Part shown: positions 55,776 to 64,000 of the stretch, one piece after another | Layout of the letters: each line of letters opens with the position of its first letter | Numbering within the stretch: the first letter of the stretch is position 1 | Assembly (NCBI RefSeq): GCF_902806685.2 | Contig: NC_048556.1 | Coordinates: 5,394,001 to 5,458,000, forward strand | Source of the DNA: Maniola hyperantus | Taxonomy: Eukaryota > Arthropoda > Insecta > Lepidoptera > Nymphalidae | Reading direction: 5' to 3' | DNA: 64,000 nucleotides | Program-made: the position numbers and the translations under genes | Notes under the pieces: model-generated | The model's input: the letters and a program-made list of their open reading frames with translations, nothing else | The model's database searches: none | Told to the model about the DNA's origin: nothing

Positions 55776-58700
55776 ATGAAAGCAATAATACAACGAGTTA
55801 TGAATGCTAAAGTCAGCGGTGAGATTCAGTTTCATTAAATATTATTAAGTTCATCATAATTATTTAGGTTAGGACAAGTTAATTTATTTCTAGCACTGTT
55901 GTTTTATACATTTTCTCCACCCCAGTCAGTCGCCGGTATTTTGTCTGAAATCTGCTTATTATTCAAAACTGATCTGACCGGTTACAGGTGCTGATAAAGA
56001 TTGGGGGAGTGAAGTGAACTACGTGCTCGTACAGTTCCAAATTACATTGTGTGCTGATTATAAAATAATACCTGAGATTGTACTGGGCTACTTATGAGAC
56101 CAATACATGTTTGGAATCTTTCTAACTTTAGTTATATTATGTTCACTCAAATAGGTACCAACTCACTATCAATCTTACATAGTTAGCCTTAATGATGCCT
56201 ATGTAGAATAGTGTTAAAATACTAGCTGCATATCTGCGCTATGACCCCCCACTAGGTGGACGGACGACAGTCGCAGGGAGCCGCTGAATTCAGGCGGCGC
56301 AGGACAGTGGCGTGTGGAAGTCCCTACAAGAGAACCTATGTCCAACAGTGTCTAGTCTATCGGTTGATGATGATGATGATGATGATATCTGGGCTAAACA
56401 GCTAGGCCAATGCTCTATGGAAAAAATGTGCCAGCCATTCTGCCACCAGGTTTGAGTTTGAGTTTATTAAAATTTCACTCTTGTTTTTAAAGTTGTCTCA
56501 ATAATTATTTACAGTCAATGGAGAGATTGTAAGCAGTATTGGCCAGGGAGCATTAGTATTTATTGGTATATGTAGTATGGACAATGCTAAAGATATGGAA
56601 TACATGTAAGTATAAAGGGTCATTATTTAATCTCTCTACTCTTTATTATCTCTATATTGTTTAAGGAAGTGTCTACCCGACCGATTGACGGAAGACGAAT
56701 TTATTTTTATTGAGCTGACCGTCTATTGCTTACTGATCATTTAAAGTGTACCTACCTTACGTATACCGATACGACTTAAACACAATCATGAGTCAGTGGC
56801 CTTTGTGAAATGCAAGAACTATACCTCAAATTTCTTAAATAATTAACCCTTAAAATCTACCAACAACCCAGTCTATTAAAAAGATCAAAGTGGTATACGA
56901 CTGCAAGACTCATACTGTCGGATGAATACATACCTGATTTCCCTGACTGTTGGATAGCTAGCAGCGTTCATTATTCAATCTATATAAAAGCTTGTATGTT
57001 TGTCAGTCTGTTACCTTATCACTGCCCATACTAATTAACTGATTTTGATGAAATTTGGTTTGCTTCTTTTTATTTGCCTGATAACTTAAAACAACATTAT
57101 GTCCACTGTAATAAAAAAGTTAAGAAAACCTTGGCAAGGTATTTCTTACATTAATTTAACTCAAGCTGATATTGATCAGCATTGTGAAGATGTCATTAAC
57201 TTAGGTATATCATATCACTGGAAGTTGTAAAAAAAATGATGTTAGATTTTTTCCTACCACACCTTATAAGTTTTAACATCCTGCTTTATGAATTTGGTTA
57301 TTAAAAAAAACAGGCTTTTGGAAGTTAGTTAAAAATAATAATAAGTATCTTTTAAGTTTAAATGTTTAATTTAATCAAATTACTACTTCATGCACTGTAA
57401 TTTTCTTACAGGGTTAGAAAAATTTTAAGCATAAGAATATTTGATGATGAAAATGAAAAGAAATGGAAGAAAAGCCTCGTTGATAATGACTTTGAAGTCT
57501 TGTGTGTTAGTCAGTTCACACTATACAATACATGGAAGGTATGTACAGTCTCAGTTAGTCATGCCAGGTCATTTCTGCCATCCTATGTAGAACCAGCTTC
57601 CACCTGCTGTGTTTCCTGATACCTCAAAACTTAATAATAATTAATTTTAAGGCTGTTTAAAGGGTAGATAAACAAATTCTTTTAATTTCTTCTGGTGTGG
57701 CAGTAATCACTTTGCTTGTTTATTCTTTTTATGTTACAATCAAAACTTTTGCCCAGTCTTATCACTGAAATTCCAGTAGACTTGGTCAAAAGTACTTCTG
57801 ACTGGAATAAATCCTTATAAGTCTATATACCTATATGAAAAGAAAAGCCAACTGACTGATCTATCAACGCACACTTAAACTACTGGAGGTATCGGGCTAA
57901 AATTTGGCATGCAGATAGCTATTATGACGTAGACATCCGTTAAGAGAGGATTTTTGAAAATTCAAGCTAGGGGTAAAATAGGGGTTAGAAATTTGTGTAG
58001 TGCACGCAGACGAGGTCGCGGGGATAAGCTGGTTACAAATAAAGATTATTCTGGTTATACTCATGTATTTAGTCGACGTAAGACAGACTAGTTTCATAAA
58101 ATTTTATTGGGTACTTGAACTCACTTGAAGGCTCAAGGTTGAATGAGCTGAAACGAAATCGGAGTACCCCTACTGCATGCAATCTCGTTTGGGTACTTTA
58201 GAGTGTGTTTGTAAGGCGCGAAACCATAAGCTCGCGAAGGTATTTAGCGAGCCAGCGATCTCCGTAGCAAAACGAAGGTCGAGTAGGTGAAGCTGAATCA
58301 AGGGACGAGGAAGCCAATCTTCTAGCGTAGCCCATTTAAAAAACAATACTTATTCTTAAACTTTTAACATGTGTGTTTTTGTGTCCTATCGAAATCTAAA
58401 ATGAATTGAAAAAAATATATTTTTGGTTTCAGGGTCTCAAACCGGATTTCCATCTTGCAATGCCATCAGAACATTCAAAGGAATTTTATGAAAACTTTAT
58501 TGAAATGTTAAAAAGTAAATACAAACCAGATAAAGTCAAAGGTAAGTACAAAAAAATCTTGTTTTAAAAATATAAAAGCATTTTGTGTAGTCAAATTTAA
58601 TCACTACCCAAAAATCAGGAATGCGAAAGTGTGTTTGTTTGTTAATTATTCAGATATACAGGACAAGTTAGCCCTTGACTGCAATCTCAACTGGTGGTAA

Positions 58701-59281
58701 GCTATGGTGTAGTCTAAGATGGAAGCTGGTTAACCTGGAAGGGGTATGGCAGTTTTTATTAAACCCATACATACCCCCTTTGATTTCTACATGGCGTCGT
58801 ACCGGAACGCTAAAGTAGGAAATTTATACATGGATAGACTTAAAAATGCACCACCTAAGCATCAGCTAATTATTCATAAAGTGAACTTTCCTAAGTACAT
58901 AATACATTTTTGTATATAATTGGTGTTCTTCAACTTTAATAAGTTAAATAAAATACATTTAGCAATTTCCTTAAGTTAAGCTCAGTGTAGGACGACCTTC
59001 AGCCCGCTGGACCGATAACCTGAAGAAGGTGGCGCGAAGCGGGTGTATGAAGAAGGTCCATCCAGCAGTGGACGCACATAATCTGTTGAGTTGGATTCGA
59101 AGTTATTTTTTTATTTACAGATGGCATTTTCGGCGCATACATGCAAGTATCCTTACAAAACGATGGACCAGTCACGTTGGAACTCGAATCGCCTGCACAA
59201 ACGGAAAAAACTTCAAAGAAAAACATGTCCGCTCATGTAAATAAAACCACTGAAGAAGCAGGAGATATTGCAGAGAGATAA
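55776..59281 (+). CDS. DTD1: D-aminoacyl-tRNA deacylase 1 (five exons)
   Basis: The enzyme hydrolyses D-aminoacyl-tRNA (and glycyl-tRNA(Ala)) in the cytosol to proofread translation. Exons: 55776-55818, 56515-56605, 57412-57538, 58433-58541 and 59121-59281. All introns are GT-AG and the phases join without a break to give 176 residues. The start MKAIIQRVMNAKVS is the usual DTD N-terminus. The two family motifs are intact: SQFTL at 78-82 and NDGPVT at 137-142, whose Gly139-Pro140 is the cross-subunit Gly-cisPro that excludes L-amino acids. KPDFHLAMP (90-98) and GAYMQV (128-133) are also typical. The tail after LELESP (149-176) is charged, poorly conserved in the family and longer than in bacteria. 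The introns carry an RTE insertion (intron 1), a Helitron-like copy (intron 3), and SINE C and RTE pieces (intron 4). Confidence 0.95.
56205..56455. mobile_element. RTE fragment inserted in a LINE relic (DTD1 intron 1)
   Basis: The RTE 3' end occupies 56241-56386 (CCCACTAGGTGGACGGACGA, GTGTGGAAGTCCCTACAAGA, ending in (ATG)n). It is flanked by ATCTGCGCT (56232-56240) and ATCTGGGCT (56387-56395), an 8-of-9 duplication. The disrupted host is the QRISLAVQRGNAAS-type relic also seen at 25158. Confidence 0.75.
57845..58033 (+). mobile_element. Helitron-like type 1 (DTD1 intron 3)
   Basis: CAACTGACTGATCTATCAAC, AATTTGGCATGCAGATAGCT, GACGTAGACATCCGTTAAG and GAGGTCGCGGGGATAAGCTGG. Confidence 0.75.
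58660..58870 (-). mobile_element. SINE family C (DTD1 intron 4)
   Basis: AAGTTAGCCCTTGACTGCAA, TAAGATGGAAGCTGG and CATGGCGTCGTACCGGAACG are the reverse complement of the family C body at 9840-10010. Confidence 0.65.
58979..59100 (+). mobile_element. RTE LINE 3' end fragment (DTD1 intron 4)
   Basis: GTAGGACGACCTTCAGCCCG..CTGGACCGATAACCTG encodes a RPSARWTDNLKK-like string, followed by CATCCAGCAGTGGACGCA and TTGGATTC. It ends about 20 bp before the exon 5 acceptor. Confidence 0.75.
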
Positions 59282-59308
59282 TATTAAACTCCTTATCACC
59301 ATCGAACC

Positions 59309-59724
59309 CCTCGCCGGCTTCCTACTGAGCACAGATCTCTCAGAATGAGAATTGTTTGACATACTTCACACACCTTTGAGAACATTATGGAGAACTCTCA
59401 GGCATGCACTAGGTCGACTCCGAAAAACCTGCAATCATTATTACAATCGCAATTGTTGTGATTGGCTGAATTTATGGTATTTTTGCTGCAACAATGCATT
59501 GTAGCCAATTGTGAGTGAGCATCAACCAATCAGAGGTGATTTCGATCGTGACATTGTAGCTGTCATTCTACCGCAATCGAGCAGCAGATTTCCTCACGAT
59601 GCTTTCCTCTACTGTTGAAGCTAGTGATATTTAATGGCTTAAAACGCACGTAACTCTGACAGGTTAGAGATGCATGCCCAGGCTCGAATCCCAGGCCTGC
59701 TGAATAGGATGCGTTTTTAACCTC
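59309..59724 (-). mobile_element. SINE family A interrupted by a MITE
   Basis: SINE parts: 59309-59409 (ACCTTTGAGAACATTATGGA, GAGAACTCTCAGGCATGC) and 59584-59724 (TTTCCTCACGATGCTTTCC up to GGGCATGC..GCTCGAATCCC). Both share one orientation and join in order once the MITE is removed. It begins about 30 bp downstream of the DTD1 stop codon. Confidence 0.8.
59410..59583. mobile_element. MITE inside SINE A
   Basis: AACCTGCAATCATTATTACA, TGATTGGCTGAATTTATGG, CAACAATGCATTGTAGCCAA and GATCGTGACATTGTAGCTGT; the same family as 49899-50066. Confidence 0.75.
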
Positions 59725-59889
59725 TAATCTATACAGATAAGCTAGCTTAACTTACCTTAGTTATGTTATATGTTCTCATGTACATTGCTTTTATATGAGA
59801 ATTAAACTCCTTAATTCTATCTGGCGTGTATCTGATTCTAACCCAATGATTATTATTACAGCATAGTTATGTTAAGTTCATCTATGTCC

Positions 59890-60050
59890 CATATTATAAA
59901 TGCGAAAGTGTGTTTGTTTGTTGGTTTATTGGTTTGTCCTTCAATCACGTCGCAACGGATTTGGCATAGGCTACTTTTTATCCCGGAAAATCAAAGAGTT
60001 CCCACGGGATTTTTAAAGACCTGAATCTACGCGGACGAAGTCGCGGGTTA
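59890..60050 (+). mobile_element. Helitron-like type 2
   Basis: ATATTATAAATGCGAAAGTG, TTCAATCACGTCGCAACGGA, CAAAGAGTTCCCACGGG and GCGGACGAAGTCGCGGG. The middle (about 35 bp) is deleted. Confidence 0.7.
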
Positions 60051-60830
60051 TATTATATATATGTTATATAAAGAGAAAAAATTGTATGTATGGAAGTCTG
60101 AAACTAATGAACCGATTTTAATAATTCTTTTACCATTAGAAAGCTACTAGGTACTGTTGCTGACTGTTGTAGCCATTGCGCACGCACAATCGCACCTGGT
60201 AGCATTTGAATAGCAATGCTGATTGCATCTGCATTTACTCTGTTAATTGCTATTATCAGCCCAAAACAGTTTTTTTTTTAATTTTTGTGCACGCTTCAAG
60301 CCAAAACTATAGAATGGAATTTGAACGCAACTTGGCATACGTCTTATATAGCTAATATTCCGCGTATTAAAGGATAGTTTTTATCCCTAAAAATTATAAG
60401 AGTTTGTTCAGGATAGGGACTACAAAATACCATTGTAAAAACAGAATAATTGTTAAAATCGGTTAAGATTTGGAATCGGAGTTATGGAGTACCATCGATA
60501 AAAATCATTCTTCTTTAAAGATGCAGCTTTAGTATTGTCTCTGATATAAGTTTTATTAAAAAATTAAACAGAATAATTAAGGCTTAGGTGGAATCAGTCC
60601 TCCTTGCCCCACTCCGCACTTCTAAGTCTCAGTAGTTCAGCAATAGCCATGCAGTAGTTATATTACTGAATCTGCATGTTCGTTTGTACTTCTCAGTGTT
60701 AAAACCGTGTACCTACCACCTAAGGTGTTGAAAAAACTTCGTACTCAACTGATTGATGTACCTAATCGAAAGCCTTAGTAAGGTCTAAGATATTGGTATA
60801 AATAAATACAGATACAAATAATTAAAAAAA
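60051..60830. other. Intergenic DNA between convergent genes
   Basis: A degraded repeat terminus (GAAACTAATGAACCGATTTT..ACCATTAGAAAG) near 60100-60150. Otherwise nothing is recognised. Confidence 0.45.
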
Positions 60831-60831
60831 C

Positions 60832-62235
60832 TTTATTTTGAAATAGTGGTTATTATCTATTAACATTAATTGTTAAAGTTAGGCCAATGGCAGCGACATT
60901 GTGTTAGATAGGTATTAAACGTTTTTACAAAGATGATATGCTAATTCTAAACGACAGTTAAATAGTCAATACAAATAACACCGCCTATACGAATACACAA
61001 CAAAGTGGTCCTTTAATTTGTTAACAGATAATCTACCAAGATTCAAACATTTACAGTAACTCTAAACGAGTAGAAAATAAACTAAAAAATGTATAAACAG
61101 ACAAAATAAATGCATTCTATAAACCTTCTATTTTTAAATTACGATAATGAAATTCAACAAACGCGATTAGATTATAATATAAATAGTGTCGAATATTATT
61201 AAGTCACGTAATTTATTATTATCATTTTAGCCCGAGTGCCGCATGATTACTATTTCTATACTGTGAAATATAGATAATATAATCACTGTCTTTTTCCGAA
61301 TGCACATTACGCCTCTACACACATTCGTACTCTGGATTCTTATAGAATTTTCAATTTCATCTCATCACCAATCAAGGCACTATTCATTTTGGTATATTGC
61401 TGATACGTATCCTCACTCCTAGTTCTCAATATCAGTAGCGTTACATGCGCTTACAAGTGTGATAGATTACAAATTGCATGTCCTTAAACGATAAATTGAT
61501 GCGAGGGCTTGAATTTCTAATCAACTGGAAACTACTTTCACGCGTACATTCTTTATACATCTGAATTCCAACTACCTATTTTTCTTATTACGAAGTATTT
61601 GAGCGTAAAATTATTATTGCCAGCTTTGTTGATAAAAAATTCAAATCTCCCCACCAAATGATTTTAAATCTATCGAAATGTTACTGTTACAAAAATATCT
61701 ATAATCTATTCTAAAATTATTCCAATAAAATGTTACTGGGACAGGCTAAGGACTTTATGAACAACAAATACCCTTTCAATTTTAGTGGACATTCTATTTT
61801 TTTAATTCTGTGCAAGTTATTACTTATTATTATTTTAACGATTCAAATTCTACTGTTATATTTATTTTATTTTAAGAGATGCAATAAAATGTCATGTCGT
61901 CAATATGAAATAAATGCGTTCTTATGCACCGCAAATCAATCTATTTATAGTTCCGATAAAAATGCGATTCTAATTAGAATAAGAGCTAAGTGAATAATAC
62001 AGTGAAAAATTCCTTATTGTTAAATTTATAGTCCAATTCCAAGAGCAAGTCAATGGCATATCCGTTTATACTGTATTAGTAAAAGATTATTTGTTAATGC
62101 TTGATATTAAAATTACCAAAAATGGACCTTAAGTATATTCTAATTAGAATCGTTCGTTTGAAAGTATCAACGGCCAGTTGTCGTGCGGCGGTTGATATTA
62201 TTTGGCCGCTGTGATTGGATCAGGTGCAGGGCAAT
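60832..62235 (-). other. Probable 3' UTR of the Jupiter-like gene
   Basis: Repeat-free AT-rich DNA downstream (leftward) of the stop at 62236. TTTATT at 60832-60837 is AATAAA on the minus strand and would end a UTR of about 1.4 kb. The absence of transposons here, against their density nearby, supports a transcribed region. The 87-codon plus frame at 61730-61993 (hydrophobic, AT-rich) is not supported as a gene. Confidence 0.4.
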
Positions 62236-62372
62236 CTACCAAAGTCCTGAAGAGTACCCGCCAGGGGGTACGCGGTTATGCAGAATGCTGCAGCTGTTGC
62301 CATTTAACGATGTGACTGTGTTGATCTGGCCGTTCAAAGATTTGTAGCCGTCGCCTGTGATCGGGTTGCCCT
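62236..62372 (-). CDS. Terminal exon, Jupiter/HN1-like protein
   Basis: On the minus strand a TTTACAG acceptor is followed by an open frame: GNPITGDGYKSLNGQ, then NTVTSLNGNSCS, ending in NRVPPGGYSSGLW and TAG. The terminal PPGG-x-SS motif is the hallmark of the microtubule-associated Jupiter/HN1 (JPT) family, whose members carry such motifs at both ends. Lengths of these proteins are about 150-350 residues, so only the last 45 or so are here; the upstream exons must lie beyond 62373 to the right. Codon use is GC-richer than the flanks. Jupiter binds microtubules in flies. Identification rests on one short motif plus the exon structure, so it is moderate. Confidence 0.6.
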
Positions 62373-63458
62373 CTGTAAATTTGCAAAATAAGTTAATAAA
62401 GATACCATAAAAAAAGTATTTATGATTAACTTTTGGGATTCGCTTTTACTGGGCTTGAACAAACTATATTGTATGAATATGACTGACTAAAACTAAGCCC
62501 GATCAGATTCTGCGAACTAAGACAATACTTTAGATATTAGAAATCATGAATAAATCAATATGATAGTACCAAAATAGACTACTGAAAATCTCTGTGCAAA
62601 TATCAAATTTCAAAAATAATAAATATTATATACGTTACAGTAAATTAATCTGATTAGGTAAAATGTACACAGATTTTTTTTATAAAAGTAACTTCATGCA
62701 AATCTACCGAAAATGTTCTTATACATCCAATTTAATATCTTAGTTGATAACTATTGCTACACCTAAGATCTACGTTTAAATCTTCCACATTGAAAAAAAA
62801 CATTACGATTCATTCACTCGTTTTAGAAAAGTATTTTTGTGACGTTTTTTCGTCAAAAACAGCGCCGCGGTCAAAAATATTATTTCTTAAATGTGGATCA
62901 TGTAACTGCATAAATGCTCTAGCTTTTGTTGAAGCGATCTATCAGTATCAAAATACCTTTAATTAAAACTAGAATTACACAGTTATAATCACATAGACAT
63001 AGTAATACACACTAACTACGAAACAGCTGTATAATTTTAGCGTTTAAACTACTAGCTGTATAATATTTAAACTACCGAAAATCATAGAAGATGCGTGCGA
63101 TAGTAAGAAAGTTAAGATTAAAACAAACAATACAGTTTTAATTTAGAAAGCTAATTCCTATGACAATGACAACACGACAAAAGTAATAGAAGACAATAAA
63201 ATTGAACTAAAGAGTACCTAATACTACCTAAATTACGTTATAACTATAAAAATATAAGTCGCATAACGAACTATATTAATATTAAAGTTCAAAAAGCAAA
63301 TAATAACGAAGTTGAGTGCTTAATTGAGGACTTGATGGAAAGTCTTGTAATTCTTTTGTTAGGGTTGAAGCATTTTGTACATACAGTGACGGTGCAAAAC
63401 GGTTTGACAAAATATTTGTCTGCTTAAATACTTTGTCAGACAAATCAGTGTCTTCAGT
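62373..63458 (-). other. Intron or intergenic DNA on the minus-strand side
   Basis: AT-rich with no transposon recognised. If the exons at 62236 and 63459 belong to one gene this is an intron plus an alternative 3' UTR; if not, it is intergenic or intronic. Confidence 0.45.
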
Positions 63459-64000
63459 CTAAATTAAGCACCCACCCAATTCTCTTCGGCGAACATAGTC
63501 TACATAATACGTCTTTTGATTGAAGTCTTCTGCATGCCGGTTGAGATTAAAAAGGTATCCAGGAACGTATTTATGGAATATCGGAGGAAAACCGGTGAGC
63601 GTACTGGGTCCAGGACCCGAAGATGTCGGAAGCAATGTAACGTCCGGGATTGGGCCATCACGTTCGTATTTAAAAAGAGTAGGGGGAGGATCGTACTTGG
63701 CAAAAGTAAAAGGATCTATAGGTCCATCTAAAGTAGGAATGGGATTGTATTTATAGTCCGGTTGGGGACTATCGCCCAAAGCGGAGGTCATGCCAACAAA
63801 AGCGTGTGGTGGCAAAGGGTGATGAGGAATGTAATGTTCCTGCGGCTCTAGGTAGTGTTGAGCTGGGAAAGGTGGCCAATGTTTGTCGAGAACTAGCTGA
63901 GGCGAAAGAGAATTCGGATCGATTACAGGATGGACCTTTTCGGGATCGTCAGTTTTGAGACCTAGTAAGGTGTACGGACTGTGTGGAATGTTTATACGTG
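63459..64000 (-). CDS. Proline-rich protein, C-terminal part, runs off the window
   Basis: An uninterrupted minus frame of 179 codons from the window edge to TAG at 63459-63461. It is rich in Pro, His and aromatic residues. It has recurring Lys-Tyr pairs (YKYNPIP, FAKYDPPP, LFKYERD, FHKYVPG) and repeated DGPI strings, and ends VDYVRRRELGGCLI. There is no transmembrane segment in the visible part. The start and any signal peptide lie outside the window. I do not recognise the family; low-complexity secreted or structural proteins look like this, but that is inference. It may be a separate gene or an alternative terminal exon of the same unit as 62236-62372. Confidence 0.7.
   Translation of the reverse strand, partial: RINIPHSPYTLLGLKTDDPEKVHPVIDPNSLSPQLVLDKHWPPFPAQHYLEPQEHYIPHHPLPPHAFVGMTSALGDSPQPDYKYNPIPTLDGPIDPFTFAKYDPPPTLFKYERDGPIPDVTLLPTSSGPGPSTLTGFPPIFHKYVPGYLFNLNRHAEDFNQKTYYVDYVRRRELGGCLI

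Noticed and set aside
61730..61993. 87-codon plus frame with a hydrophobic stretch (LLIIILTIQILLLYLFYF)
   Set aside because: AT-rich DNA yields such hydrophobic strings by chance, and the region reads better as a 3' UTR of the minus-strand gene.
1..64000. CRISPR arrays, prophage, operons or bacterial promoters
   Set aside because: The DNA is eukaryotic nuclear: spliced genes and eukaryotic transposons. The only regularly spaced repeat (50426-51233) is a head-to-tail satellite without spacers.

Overview
The window looks like lepidopteran (moth or butterfly) nuclear DNA. The evidence is: spliced genes with GT-AG introns; AT-rich intergenic DNA full of the TACCTA/TAGGTA motif common in Lepidoptera; tRNA-derived SINEs; Helitron-like elements whose 3' side reads GAAGTCGCGGGCAT..AGCTAGT; relics of RTE and CR1/Jockey LINEs; and many foldback elements. 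No bacterial, organellar or viral gene is seen. Repeat family names given here come from recognition by eye, not from a database search.

Layout. 1-32 kb is repeat-dominated, with no host gene I can support. It holds SINEs, Helitron-like copies, hairpin MITEs, a 1.3-kb TA-flanked inverted-repeat element (18898-20172) and LINE relics. A CpG-rich patch near 32.0-32.2 kb looks like a promoter. It precedes a predicted small first coding exon (32217-32250) that joins in phase to a strong second exon (38379-38767). Together they would encode a 140-residue basic, coiled-coil-like protein that I do not recognise. The predicted intron carries a complete hAT DNA transposon (33040-35459) with an uninterrupted transposase frame and a perfect 8-bp target-site duplication. 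From 38.8 to 45.6 kb the DNA is AT-rich and nearly free of recognisable repeats; its left part is probably a long 3' UTR.

45659-54917 is bounded by two 253-bp direct repeats, identical by eye, flanked by a 5-bp duplication (ACAAG). This is the structure of a recently inserted LTR retrotransposon, but the 8.75-kb interior has no gag or pol frame. It contains instead a higher-order tandem repeat (50426-51233) made of 67-, 93- and 93-bp units in a 253-bp period. It is best read as a large non-autonomous LTR element.

From 55.8 to 59.3 kb lies a complete five-exon gene for D-aminoacyl-tRNA deacylase (DTD1, 176 aa, + strand), with repeat insertions in its introns. The right edge is transcribed leftward. 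62236-62372 is the terminal coding exon of a protein ending in a PPGG motif like that of the Jupiter/HN1 family, with about 1.4 kb of probable 3' UTR beyond it. 63459-64000 is the C-terminal coding part of an unidentified proline-rich protein that runs off the window.

The genes show no sign of forming a shared pathway. The notable content is the mobile DNA: an apparently intact hAT, a coding-free LTR element with identical LTRs, and several nested insertions that allow relative dating.
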